Below are positions 23,971-35,526 of a DNA stretch of 64,000 bases, piece after piece. Each line of letters begins with the position of its first letter. The first letter of the stretch is position 1. Origin of the DNA: Hydrangea macrophylla (taxonomy: Eukaryota; Streptophyta; Magnoliopsida; Cornales; Hydrangeaceae); contig CM066984.1 in the NCBI GenBank assembly GCA_033977485.1, forward strand, positions 29,059,501-29,123,500. Direction: 5' to 3'. The notes under the pieces are model-generated. The model was not told where the DNA came from. It saw only the letters and a list, made by a program, of their open reading frames with translations, and did not search any database. Made by a program: the position numbers and the translations under genes.

Positions 23971-24229
23971 AAGAGAACAAGGGACAAAACAACATGCAAA
24001 TGCATCGTCAAAACTGGAAGATGCTATGCTATGACATGCATGGTCGTGATATGAGTTGTGTCCGGGGTCTTATCATGTCTAGTGTTCTGATCCTGGCATG
24101 AGCATGTGCTGTGAGTTGTGCCACACCGATTGGGCTGGTGTTGTGCTAGTGTTTACGACTGTGATGTGGTGGCTGACTTGGATAAGGATATCATGGTTTG
24201 GAAGACTCTGGATCTTGGGGCAAACTTCT

Positions 24230-25270
24230 TAAATTTTGGGAAATATGCTAGCAAGTGGATCAGATACAGGGCCCTTGAGGATAACAGCTGAGAGGTGAGA
24301 GGGCTCACAAAGATCGATAATCAGGGGAATTTATGATAATCGAAGTGAGGATGCTCATAGCAAATGAGAAAGCTCACGGTAACCGATTTGGTGAGAAAGT
24401 TTATGGTAAGTGACGAGGCTCACTGACAGGTGGGATAAACGGAGTGAGGAAGCTCTCTATAGGTGAGGAAACTCACACTGACCGATAGGTAAGGAAGCTT
24501 ATCAATGGACGCAGGGCCGTAAAAGTTGGTTCTGGTTTTCCATTTATTTTCTACTAGGGATATTAGGGAATTCTTTCTGAGAACCCCTCACGACTTCTGA
24601 CCAAGAATCAGGATCCATCTCTAAATCTCTCATGGTTGATCAAATTCTGCTATATTTAATCCAAAAGAGATGGTTAGAGCCTTCGAGAGCCAATTTCTGT
24701 CTGTATCTGTCTACTGGGGGGTGGTTTTGGACTCTTTGAGAATCTATCTTGACTGTCGATCGAGAATTAGGATCCATCTCTGAATCTCTCACGGTTGATC
24801 AAATTTGTTTGATTGAGAACCAGGATCCATCACCTAATCTCTCACGGTTGATCGAATCTTGCAATGTTCAATCCAAGAGAGCTGGTTAGGGCCTCCGGGA
24901 GCTGATATGTTTTTGATTTTATCCTCAGGGGATAGTGTTGGATTCTCTGAGAACCTCTCTTCGACTGCTTCTCGACCGAGCACCAGGACCCATCTTTGAT
25001 TCTCTCACAGTTGATTGAACCTTCCCGGGCTCAATCTGAAAGAGTCGGTTAGGCCCTCGGGAGTTGATTTCTTTCTATAACTATCCTCTAGGGATAATGG
25101 GGGGCTTTTTTGAGAGTTTGTCTTGACTTTCAATCGAAAACCAGGACTCAGATCTGAATCTCTCACGGTTGGTCAACTTTTGCGTCGGTTATTCTGAAAA
25201 AACATGTTCGGGCCTCTAGGAGTAGTTTTTTTTCTCTTTAACTGTCCTTTAGGGATAAGATGGATCTACT
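24230..25270 (-). repeat. E5 spacer repeats upstream of the PMD gene
   Basis: At 24285-24500, short irregular repeats carry GTGAGGAAGCTCAC-like words. At 24580-25210, four diverged blocks each hold AATCTCTCACGGTTGATCAAA and an AACCAGGATCCATC word. The second set is homologous to the 154-bp array of E7 at 47080-47760. No ORF is supported. Confidence 0.7.
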
Positions 25271-25403
25271 GGGGATAAAACCTTGTAAACCTGGACTGAA
25301 ATAGGCTACTGGGGCTAATCGGGGCCAAAAATGGGCTAAAAAAGGCAAAAAAGGGCTAAAATAGAGCAAAATAGAGCGAAGCGTGGCCCGCGAAGAGCAA
25401 TGC

Positions 25404-25456
25404 CATGGAGGCACTAAGCCAATGCTGTGCCGGCAGTTGGCCAGTGTCGCAGCGGC
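25404..25456 (+). repeat. GC-rich palindrome array upstream of the E5 PMD gene
   Basis: Three degraded units (near 25404, 25426 and 25444; the last contains GTGTCGCAGCGGCACTA) match the palindromes found in the Tat LTRs. They lie about 25 bp upstream of a TTTGTATATCTT block and about 120 bp upstream of a CAG/GTGAGT donor. This places an LTR-like promoter module before the antisense gene; the promoter reading is inference. Confidence 0.7.
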
Positions 25457-25577
25457 ACTAGGTGGCCGGACTCCATATTTGTATATCTTGAGTTTTTGAG
25501 CTCTAAATGCTTATTTTTGTCATGTTGGGGTGATTTTGGAGCCAAAATCCGTCAAAACTCAGCTTGTGTACGCTCAG

Positions 25578-25676
25578 GTGAGTAATCTTTCCCCATGATT
25601 GGATTTTTGATTGGTGTTTTAATTTCCTCTAATTTTCAAGAAGAAATTTTGGTTTTCACTTCCATTTTCTTTGGAG
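25578..25676 (+). other. Predicted 99-bp 5' UTR intron of the E5 PMD gene
   Basis: A CAG/GTGAGT donor (25578) and a TTTCTTTGGAG acceptor (ending 25676) bracket 99 bp just before the ATG. The E7 copy has the same 99-bp length, with acceptor TTTGTAG. Confidence 0.65.
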
Positions 25677-25680
25677 ATCC

Positions 25681-28600
25681 ATGGCTTCAAGTTCGAGGAG
25701 GCTCTCCAAGAAGGCCAAGGAACGAGTGAGAGCTGAGAGTCAACCCCCAGAGTTGATTTTACGTGACCCTCAATGTCATCTTTTGGCCGTGGTTCTAGCA
25801 AGTCAGGTATGTGAAACTTTCGGTAGTTATGTGCATTGTGCTAGTTTAGTGAATTGTAGTGTGCGCCTATAGGTCATTGAGAAGTCCATTTGGTGCTCGT
25901 TTGTTGATTTTGTGAAGTTGGACTTTGGGTCATGAATAGTGATTGTGTGATCATTTTTGTTGTTTTTGATGTGTGTAGGTGCCGGAGGTGGTCTTGATGG
26001 GCCATGGTAGTCTTGCCCACGCTTTTCTGTGGTATACCCAACTTTCTCCTGCTGTCAAGAAAATGGTAGACGATGCTGGGTTTGATGGCTTTGTCTGCCT
26101 AGTTTCAAAGAGTACTAATGACCTGACCCACTTCTATACTCTTGCAGAGAGATGGTGGGACACGACAAATACTTTCCATCTACCGTTTAGAGAAATGACG
26201 ATGACGCCCTTTGACTTCTCCATGATTATTGGCATGAAAGTTGGTGGGAAGCGTTTGATCCTGGATTATTTTTATGAGATTGATCCTGAAGCCGTTGAGA
26301 TGATGATTGGGGCTGTTCTTCCAAGTCTGGAAGGGCCTCGGTTCCCTTGTGGCTGGCTTTATCAGGCTTATGGCAGGGAGGGGGGGACACACTCTGATTG
26401 ACCAGCAGCTGCTATGGGTCTTTTTCTTGTATGTTCTCGGCTCTTTGATTTTTGAGACACAGAATGACCGGGTGAGCTTGCAGCTCCTTTCTTGCTTGGC
26501 GACCATTGACGAGATTCCTTCTTATGACTGGGGCGGTGCTGCCCTGGCCTACCTTTATAAGCACATGGGTGAGGTTTCTCGTGGCGGCATTAAATCCACT
26601 AGAGGGTTCTGGCGGGCTTGGGAGGTATGTTCAGTGACTTTTTCTTTTCCTTTTGGTCCTTTCTTGTTTCTGTTTTCTGACTATCACCTTTTTGTGCAGC
26701 TCTGGAGCTTCAAATACCTGAAAATGTTGGCTCCTGCTCCCGCCAATGAGTCGGATGAAGATGAGGATGGCATGGCTCCTGTGCCCCTGTTCCCTCGGGG
26801 CTTGAGATGGAGAAGGGATGTTATTTGGGTTAAGAGTGGGGCCTACTGGATCGTCCTTGTGAGAAATTTCTTATCCGAGCTGACGGTTGCTAGCGTTGAT
26901 TGGATACCTTGGGAGCATGTTTCCTATACTGCCCTAGAGGAGATACAGGCAGTGAGGCCTCTTGTTTCTTGCCGACTTCTGATGGATAGTACTGAGCATA
27001 GGCAGTGGTATCTTGGTGAGCGAATGTCTCAGCAGATGGTTGGTCGTTCGAGGTACCGCGTTCCTCATGCCCCTCCTGTGATGTATGCTGATGACCTCTC
27101 TAGTGCTGCTTTGCTGGTAGTTTTGGCCGGCACTGATGCTTGGGATCACTTTCGCTTTGAGACAGGATATGAGACCTACCGTGACCGCTTTATGATGTCG
27201 AATTTTCCACTCCTGGATGTGAGTTTCTTTTTACGTTTTTGTCTCTATTTGTCACTTATGTTTTTGGACTTTTCTTTTCCTAACTTGTCTTGTGCCTACA
27301 GCTTCCCGAGATGTATTGAAGATAGGCCCCCCTAGCTTCTGATCCTATCCCTCCTTGGGATTGGACCGTTAATGTTTTCGATGCCGATGGCTCTCCGCAG
27401 GTCATGGAGGAGCCGCGAGTCACGTGCGGCTATCCCACCCAGCCAGTAGTCATCCTCAACGCCCCTTGGAGTTATGCTGAGGAGGGTCACGCCTTGGCAG
27501 CTAGCTTACGATCTTTGGTCCTCATGCGGGACCATCGGGTATGTCTCTAATTTTGTGCTCCTTAAGGTTACGAGGTTCTAACCCTATATTTTACCCTTGG
27601 CAGATGGATAGTATGCGGCAGTTCACCACCAGTTAAATGGCGTCCTTGGTAAATTTCAGACTCGACTCTGTTTTTGTACTTTTGTTGCTTCTTGGCTGAT
27701 TGTCTTTATTTTGTGTGTGCAGTGTCGTGGAGGTGGTGCTGACTCGTCGAGAACTAGACCAAGGTACAGGGGTGGCTGGAGGAGGCCATCGCCGACGTGC
27801 ACTCCGGGTAGGGGTGGCAATCAGGTCATGTTAGGTCATAATCGTGTCGGGTCATTGTCGTGTCGGGTTATAATCGTGTCATTCTTAACGTGTCATAATC
27901 GTATCGGGTTATAATCGTGCCGGGTCATACACGGGTCACCCGTTTAACCCGTCTAACCTGTGTAGGGTGTCATCGGATTGGATCAGATTGGATTTTTTTT
28001 AATTTTTATTTATTTATTTATTTATTTATTTTTTTTCATGTTTTGAAAACCAACCGAAATGGTCGGTTCGGTCGGTTTTGCCAATTTGAGAGATCGGATC
28101 GATTTTTTAGTTGTAGGTAATTTTAAAAAAACCGACCGGTTAGCTCGGTTCGGTTATTAAAAAAAAGCTTACAGTCCTACTAAGAACACAAACAAGTTTT
28201 TCATAAAATGTATCAATTATTAAAACATACGTCTTAAATACCAAAATATTACAAATATAACAATATCCAACTATTATAAACTTAGCACCCAAGCATTTCC
28301 AAACAAAATGAATAAGAAGAAATATTGTTTTTACTAACTATATAAAGAAATTTCTCCATTTGCCATCCATCAAGAATCAATATTAACAATTGTATTTGTC
28401 TAATTGACTGATTTGTCTCCCTCCCAATCCAACAATCCTGGCGGACTTCCTCCCTTTTATTTTATTATTTTATTATTATTTTTTTATACAATGCTTGATG
28501 CATGAATGCTTCCAGGCTCCAGCATCCTCCCTCCCTTATTAGTTATTAATAATTATTATTATTTTTTTATTATATTAGTTATTAATTATTATATATAAAT

Positions 28601-29036
28601 TTACTTTGTTTGGTAAGTTGGTAACTACTCTTTTTATTTTGGTGAGCAAACAAAAAAAAAAAAAACAAAACAATTTTAGTTTTTATATATAAATTTTAAA
28701 TAAATATGTTTTAAAAAAATATTTTTTTTAATTCTTATTTATATTATTTGTATTTTAGACTTCCATATTATTATAAATTATTTTTAGAACTAAAAAAAAA
28801 TGTCCCAACTGCACTTAAATACTTCATCAGGTCAAACGGGTTAGACGGGTTGACCCGCTTCAACCCGTTTATTAACCGTGTCACACGGGTCGACTCGTTT
28901 ATGACCCGTGCCCTTATACGGGTCACCCAAACCCGTTTATTTTTATGTCGGGTCGTGTTGGGTTGCCGTGTCGTGTTGAAAATTGCGACCCCTAACTCCG
29001 GGTGGCCCGACAGAGGATGAAGAGGAGGAGGACTGA
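25681..29036 (+). pseudogene. Plant mobile domain (PMD) gene of E5, six exons, broken
   Basis: Exons read 25681-25806, 25979-26624, 26700-27218, 27302-27538, 27604-27648 and 27723-29036, the last split by a hAT element. Every intron is GT-AG and 65-172 bp long. The residues RWWDTTNTFHLPF, EMTMTPFDF and RFPCGWLYQ identify the PMD fold (Pfam PMD, the MAIN/MAIL family), known from host nuclear proteins that silence repeats and from transposable elements. The product would be about 562 residues, with an acidic stretch (ESDEDEDG) and an arginine/glycine-rich, acidic tail. Damage: a frameshift in exon 2 near 26380 in a G run, a TGA after Met-Tyr in exon 4 and TAA at 27634. The gene is antisense to E5. 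The function within the element is unknown. Confidence 0.8.
27810..28995. mobile_element. Non-autonomous hAT element, TSD CTCCGGGT
   Basis: A perfect 8-bp duplication CTCCGGGT (27802-27809 and 28996-29003) flanks 1186 bp whose ends (AGGGGTGGCAA and TTGCGACCCCTAA) are imperfect inverted repeats. Subterminal regions are full of GTCGGGT and CGTGTCGGG words, typical of hAT elements. The interior is AT-rich and has no transposase. The E7 copy of the same exon has the uninterrupted site (CTCTCCGGGCGG), which proves the insertion. Confidence 0.93.
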
Positions 29037-29390
29037 GGCCTCCTAAGCGGGGACTTTTGTTTTGTCTCCATTTCATGTTTCGATTGGGTTGTACTAGTGA
29101 ATAATGGACAATGTGTAGGATGATGTATAGGATGATGTGTCACCTTTGACAGAGTATTATGATGTTTTACCTTTTGAGCTGGATAGTTTCCGGTTTGAAG
29201 GTGCAGTTGTGTGCTTGTTTTGGTTGGTGGTCGTGTGACAATATATGTGCACTGTGATTCTGTGATTGTTGTTGTTATTGCGATGAGCAGCTTTGTGATA
29301 GTAAGTGTGTTTGCTTTGCAGGTGGATAGTTCGTGAAACGGGGAGGTGCTGTCGAAATTTTGAATTTTGCTAAAGCCGAGACAGAAAACA
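29037..29390 (+). other. Spacer between the two E5 cassette genes
   Basis: 354 bp without an ORF, against 355 bp in E7. A TTTGCTTTGCAG acceptor-like site lies near 29310-29321, about 70 bp before the next ATG, so the second ORF may be preceded by an intron or share a transcript with the PMD gene. Confidence 0.5.
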
Positions 29391-30085
29391 TGGCATTATA
29401 TGATCCTGCTCAGCTTACAGCTTGGCTGAGCATCACAGATGGCGTGGAACGGATCAACTTTTTTTAGCTACGGCTTGACCGAGCTATTCTCTCTTCGCAG
29501 ATGGCTTTGAATGCTGAGTTCATGCGTGCTGCCATTGCCCACTGGGACCTAGTAAATCATGTCTTCATTTTAACGGCCTGGAGATATGCCCCATGTTTGA
29601 GGAGTTCTGTGCTATCCTTGGTTTCGATCCGGATTCAGACTTGATCCTTCTTTCTGCTGATACCCCCAGTCCTACACGAGGCCTGGCTGAATACTTGAAC
29701 TGTTCCACTACTATCTCCCGCCGACTAATTTATGGTGAGGTTCTTGACATTGCTTCTATCATTGCCCGGTACGCTAGTCCTGGGAATCCCACCATACATG
29801 ATGCCACCCGCGGGGCGGCTCTGATTTTATGCATGACTTCGCTCTTCCTGTTCTTGAGTATTTCTAGTGACTTGGTACATGTGTTCCTTGGGCTGAAATC
29901 GAGTAAGAACCCCATTGCCATGGTTCTAACCGAAACCCTGAATGGTTTGGATCATGCTTTTAATCAAGGAACTCTCCTTCTTTCTAGGGCGCCTTTGGTG
30001 TTACAGGCTTGGCTCTACGAGCGCCTTTAGTTATGGACTGGTAGTGTGTCGCCAGTTTACTTCCGCAGGGCTGTGCTTCATTCTC
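29391..30085 (+). pseudogene. DUF7745-like ORF of E5, first part
   Basis: It starts MALYDPAQLTAWL and continues, after frameshifts near 29460 and 29580, with FEEFCAILGFD and DIASIIARYA. The pattern of a HWD motif, then EEFCAILG, then a region ending in a helix near QAWLYERL resembles plant DUF7745-type proteins, often annotated beside PMD genes; I hold this assignment as moderate. E6 splits the gene after CTTCATTCTC and the end resumes at 63688. No catalytic residues are recognisable. Confidence 0.6.
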
Positions 30086-30907
30086 TATAATACCCTATAT
30101 TTTCAGGTATATATAGATCCCTAGTACCTTTCTTAGCCTTCGGTGAGGTTATGTGCCCAATCGATTGACCTTATCCCAATCGATTGCTTTTCCAATCGAT
30201 TGGATATTTTACCAATCGATTGGCATTCTTCCAACCTAACCCCAATCGATTGGTACCAGGTGTCGGAGAGAGAGAGAGCTCGGGACGCCGTCAACGGAAC
30301 GCCGGGATAAGGTGAGTTTCATTAACTCACTCAAGGAGGTGTTTTTGAGATATTTGTATGTGTTTAATAACGTTTATAAAGAGAAGAGGATCCCCATGTT
30401 TTTATAATAAAACTAGCAGTTTTGAGGAAGAAGACAGAGTCCAATCGATTGGCATTGGATCCAATCGATTGGATAAATTCCCAATCGATTTCCATGAATC
30501 CCAATCGATTGCTATCCCAATCGATTACCAGTTTGTCCAATCGATTGGTATTATTTCCAATCGATTGCCATGTTTGGTCAATCGATTGGATATGAGCAGA
30601 ATGCTATTTGTATGTTATCTTATACTTGTGATATATCAGACTTGTTAATAGTTGTACCATATGGGTTATTGCGCTGTGTGGATAAGATCTATAAGTACTA
30701 TGTCAGGACTAGATTTATATGCAATTATCATTTATATTACGAGCTAAATTATCCTATGTCAACTGTCGATATGAGATGAATTTTTTAACTGTCATATGTT
30801 ATTGTCAAACTAATAGTAGAACGGAATACAACTGCATGTTAATAATCAGTAATTAGTAGATATGATTAATACAGAGCATGTGGCATTTCCTGTACTTAGT
30901 ATATGAG
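30086..30907 (+). repeat. E6 LTR1, left part
   Basis: It starts TATAATACCC (TG changed to TA) and continues to ATGAG (30903-30907), the E7 duplication. Against LTR2 and LTR3 it lacks about 200-300 bp at 30262-30278, joined within a GAGAGAGAG run, and with it the TATA box. It contains two CCAATCGATTGG arrays (30157-30256 and 30440-30592). Confidence 0.92.
30157..30592. repeat. CCAATCGATTGG arrays of E6 LTR1
   Basis: Five units at 30157-30256 and about eight at 30440-30592, spaced 15-26 bp. In LTR2 and LTR3 the first array lies upstream of the TATA box and the second downstream of the GTGAGT site. Confidence 0.88.
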
Positions 30908-31197
30908 TGTAGACACCCCATTTTGTCGGCTATCAGATTTAGGAGATCCATAGCTTGGTGGTTCACAATGATCGTAAAAGACTCAAAAGGACTCCTGGAA
31001 GTCAACTCTATCTCTCAGAATGCTCAGATTGACCAAAATGCCCTTGAAAGCCCAGAAGCTCCCAGATTTAGACCAAAAGTTCTGGAAACATGCTACGTCA
31101 TAAGAAAAACAATAAATTGAGCTTTTAAGTAAAATTGGATGAAATCGTCAGCTCCCAGAGACCCTCGGAAGTCCCGGAAGTTCCCCGAAAGTCCCCG

Positions 31198-31252
31198 TTG
31201 ACCGGTTTGACCAAGGTTTGACCAGGTTTGACCAGAGTTTGACCAAGTTTGA
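31198..31252 (+). repeat. TTTGACC array in the E7 5' LTR
   Basis: Four to five TTTGACC (W-box core) units at about 12-bp spacing. E4 has seven and the E7 3' LTR four, so copy number varies by slippage. Confidence 0.75.
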
Positions 31253-31753
31253 CCGAAATCGTTCGAATTCACCGGAATCATTAGAAAAGTATTAAAATGA
31301 GTTTTAAAGGAGAATCGAGCGAAAACGTCGGCTCCTGGGAGTTCCTGGAGGTTCCCAGAACTTCTCGGGAATCCCAGGTTTGACTAGTTTGACCAAGATT
31401 TGACTTTAGAATCGGGGCACCGAAATAATTTTCAAATATTTTTCATGGATACTAGTGGTCAATAGCTTTCCAACGGTATATCGCACATAATTCCTAGATT
31501 TAAAACGAATTCATTTTGAATTTCCGAAGGCGATTAAATCGGCTTTTATCGCGAATACCGCAAAACTTTTCAAAGTGACCTATCCCCGAACTATTTATTA
31601 TGTAAATTAGACTCCATTACCTTTCCAGCGGTATATCACAACCACAGTTTGGAGTTCGTACACATTTTCTGTGAATTTCGGACGAAATAGGGCTTTTTCG
31701 CGAATACCGGAACCTCTGGGGGCCAAAACAGCATTATCTGGACGAAGGAGGAG

Positions 31754-31818
31754 CAGTGCTGCCGCGGCACTGGCCCACTGCCGCCGCGGCACTAGCCTAG
31801 TGCCGCCACGACATTCCC
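31754..31818. repeat. GC-rich palindrome array in the E7 5' LTR
   Basis: Three 22-bp units of the CTGCCGCCGCGGCACT type, the third decayed. The E7 3' LTR keeps a single unit (49456-49472). Confidence 0.85.
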
Positions 31819-31959
31819 CTCCAGAATAGTATATTTTTGTAATTAGTTTTGTGGTCCCATTTTGATTAATTAAAAACCAAAACGACATAGTTTTATGATT
31901 TCAGATGTTTGGAGCCAATGGGAATACTTTGTAAATCCCAAAACCACCCCAAGTTGGCC

Positions 31960-31967
31960 TATTTAAA
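31960..31967 (+). promoter_or_regulatory. TATA-like box of the E7 5' LTR
   Basis: TATTTAAA in GGCCTATTTAAACCCC. The GTGAGTT donor-like site begins 134 bp downstream at 32094. Confidence 0.6.
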
Positions 31968-34183
31968 CCCCCCATTGCTCTTCATTTTGAGGGAGTCAAA
32001 TGAAAATTTAGAAAAAGTTTGGGAGAGAAAGTTGTAGAGATAAGGTTAGAATAGAGAGAAAAGAAGCTTCCTTCTTTGATTTTCAAAACAAAAGTGAGTT
32101 CTAAACTTTGTTTTTACTACATTACTCCCATTTACTTCAACATTCAATACACCCAACCACCATTTTAGTGAGCATTTAAGAGAGTGGAAGCTTCTTCCAT
32201 GTCCAATGTCATTACATATGAGTGAAACACCAATCTACAAGTTCAATACTTCATGAATATCATCTATTGATCATTATCTACTTGCTTATTTATTCATTGT
32301 TTATCTCTTCTTACCTCATTTCTTTTTGATTTTCTTTATTTACTTACTAGTTCATCATCATCTAAATGATGACATGAAGTTTGGGGTGAGTGAATCCTTA
32401 TGGATAGTAGCTCTTGACCTCAAAAACATGTTTGATAGATGATGATCATAACTTCAATACCTCCAAGGTATTCTTGAAGTGTATTGAAGTTATGTTCAAA
32501 ATAAAAATAAGTTTCTCCAACAATCTTGGAGGTTCTTGATGATGAGTTGAATGTTGGAATTTTAAGTGGTAATAATCTTTATTGAGTATTGAAAATACAC
32601 TTTCAAAACCTCTATTTCAAAACCCCCCTCAATCCCTCTCATTTTGATTTCAAGAAAGAAAACCTTATTTTCTCCAAAATCTTCAAAACAGTGAGTCAAA
32701 ACAGTGAGTGAACTGAGTTCAAAGATTTCTCTAGAACTCAACACTCAACATATAGATGCAAGGCCACTTGGAAAGTCTTCCTAACTCATTGGAGAACACC
32801 CATGATTTTTGGTTTGACTTGGAAGTACTTGAAAATGGTCCATTTGGACCCAAACATTCCTTCCAAACATTCTGCCTCTGCTGTCACAGCAGCTTGACTA
32901 ACTTCCAACTTCTTTTTCAGAAATATTTTCCAATAGGAGTGGTCCCAACTTATTTTTCCCTTAAACTTCAATGTCTTAGGGAACTCTCTGTATAAAATGG
33001 GCCTCTAGATCACTCGTTTTCATTTTCTAAGAGTTTTCAACATTTCAGTCGACAGCACGGACTCTGTTTCTAAGTGACCTTCATTGTTTATATGATTTCT
33101 CTCAATCTGTGACAGTTATTAAATATTGGATTTTTGGGTTGTGTTTTAGACACAATAAGGAAGATCCCCATAAAAAATCATGCATTGAAAATATTCATAA
33201 CCCTTCTTTTCCATTTTTACAAGATCATGTTACTGTTCTGTCCACTATTCATAGCAAGCACATTTTAACTTTCATTCTTTGATTTGATGCTTATATACAT
33301 TCCAAATTAATTCATATCTTAGGAAGTAGTTCATACTACATTTGTACATATCCCATGATAATTTCATTCATTCATTCATACACATTATAGACTTCTAAGT
33401 CATCCTAGGAATCCATGAACACAAAGCACACTACAACCTTGGCACATTCTAGATACATACATTGCATCCATGTAAGATTTGGGGCCTTCATGGCCCCTAA
33501 TCTAAGAAGATTATAAGGAATGAAATTGATCACACGTTCATGCTTCCCCCGATCTAATCATCCCTTCTCATCCATCCCGGAGATTAAGAGGTCTTCTTTT
33601 CTCAAAGATTAGCATGCATCATTCTAGCTTGCTAAGCATACTTTGATCCTTTTGATTTATTTGTTTCAAGAACAATTCATGTCCCCCCTTTTAGATTAGG
33701 AAGTCTTGATTAATTGATATATGATTAGATGATTTTTACTATGTTTATTTGTGTGATTTTCACTTTACATTGTATGATATTTGACTTAGATCTTATGAAT
33801 GATATCTTATCTTTTGATTTTCAATTTCAAGTTTCTTATGTGATGTAATGTACTATCATAGTATTAATTGCCGAACCATACATAGTATAAGATGATTATT
33901 TGGATGCTAATTGAGGCCCGTCGAAAGACGGGGCGAGTTAAGGGTGTTTTAGTCGCGACAAAGGCTCCTTCCTCTCTCGTACCAAAACCCCGAACCAAGT
34001 TCTTTGCTTATGAAGGGCCGGTGCCCTTTATCTATTTGGGTGAGTCAAATTAGGTTTCTTGGTTTCTTAAAGACCAAGTGGCGACTCTGTATCAGTTTTC
34101 AACAGACCATTTTCTCTCTGTTTGATCAAAACCAAACGAGTTTCAAAAGCTAACAAAGCGGTGGAATCCCGGTGTCCACAATC

Positions 34184-34201
34184 TGGCGACTCTACTGGGG
34201 A
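34184..34201 (+). other. E7 primer-binding site (tRNA-Arg type)
   Basis: TGGCGACTCTACTGGGGA begins three bases after the LTR end. Ogre and relatives use a tRNA-Arg primer with a PBS of this form. Confidence 0.85.
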
Positions 34202-35526
34202 TTTTTATTTTTAAAACAAAATCATACAGAGATTTGACTCATAAGAAGCATCCTTAAAATCATCTTTTTACTGTGTTTGGTTCACCGCATTGCACTCTTG
34301 CATTTTCCCCCTCCGACTGTGTCTGAAACGCGGCGCTGACATTCTTCAGGTCTTGCTGTGCCAAGGCACAAGTCACCGTTGATACTGTACCTTTCAAGGT
34401 TATCAAAAAGAGTAAAAACCTCCGTACTGTCTCTCTGACGGTATATTGGAACTCTCGTCAACGGACCCTCTTTGACTAAACTCAGCCTTTGCATATAGAC
34501 TCCTGTAGAACCTTTCATAGGAGTGTTCATTTATCTTTTCAGATAGGACAATGTGATATAACTGCTGTATGCCCTGATGGGATTACTTGAGCGGTGTAGA
34601 CGCTTATGTGGCATAGAACATAACCTCTTTCTTATGATTCCCAAGGGAATCACTCACATGTGATTACATTGAGTTGACATGTCTAGGTACCATGATAAGG
34701 ATGTCTGCACCATGCTCATAAAGATATACACCGCAAACCTTGTTTGTCGGTCCTAAGATATAGGAGTATGAAAACCTGCTAGACAGTATGATCACTATCA
34801 CCACATATTAACCAGTTTCTCCCAGAAACTCTGTCCAGATATCCCAGATATAACCATATTAACCAGTTTCTCCCAGAAACTCTGTCCAGATATCCCAGAT
34901 ATAACCATATTAACCAGTTTCTCCCAGAAACTCTGTCCAGATATCCCAGATATAACCATATTAACCAGTTTCTCCCAGAAACTCCGTCCAGATATCCCAG
35001 ATATAACCATATTAACCAGTTTCTCCCAGAAACTCCGTCCAGATATCCCAGATATAACCATATTAACCAGTTTCTTCCAGAAACTCCATCCAGATATCCC
35101 AGATATAACCATATTAACCAGTTTCTCCCAGAAACTCTGTCCAAAATTACCCGAAGTATCCCAGAAATCCCTGTTATTCCTTGGTGGTCATACTGGAAAG
35201 TAAGGTTAGCACACTCTATATGGTTAGGACCTTATTTGATTAACTGCTATCTGATGGAAATAGAAGCATCATATAGATTAGGGCTTACATCCGCATGCTT
35301 GTCCCATTTGCATGTACCATCCCCCATCAATCTGCACGCACTGTCTCGAGTCGGTCCGCATCACTGTCTTTTTCTGTCTAAAGTCACCACTGTCAAGATT
35401 TAATCTATTCCTCTCAAAATCTGTCAGGTCAGTATAGATTCCCAAGGTCAGTAGTCAGGGTCCTCTTCGTGGGTCAGGAGTTCGGATAATCGATTGATCA
35501 GAATCAGTCCGACAGCTTACTTCAGC
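34202..35526 (+). other. E7 untranslated leader
   Basis: 1.3 kb between PBS and gag with no sense ORF of note, so the extra ORF1 of classic Ogre elements is absent. It contains the 51-bp tandem array listed next. Confidence 0.7.
34805..35143. repeat. 51-bp tandem repeat, about 6.7 copies
   Basis: Units starting ATATTAACCAG begin at 34805, 34856, 34907, 34958, 35009, 35060 and 35111, nearly identical. Each holds the inverted repeat GTTTCTCCCAGAAAC. The period is 17 codons, so minus-strand frames stay open across it, but they show only the repeat and no gene signal. Confidence 0.95.

Larger units (their letters stand above)
30908..34180 (+). repeat. E7 5' LTR
   Basis: It runs from TGTAGACACCCC to GGTGTCCACA (3273 bp). 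It carries TTTGACC words, three GC-rich palindromes, a TATA-like TATTTAAA and a GTGAGTT site at the same relative places as E4 and E5. Against the 3' LTR it keeps about 45 bp more of the GC-rich array. Confidence 0.95.

Noticed and set aside
34805..35143. CRISPR array
   Set aside because: Units are contiguous with no variable spacers, and the context is a plant retrotransposon.
34779..35144. Two minus-strand ORFs of 104 and 121 codons
   Set aside because: Both read the 51-bp array in different frames; a period divisible by three keeps any frame open. No domain.
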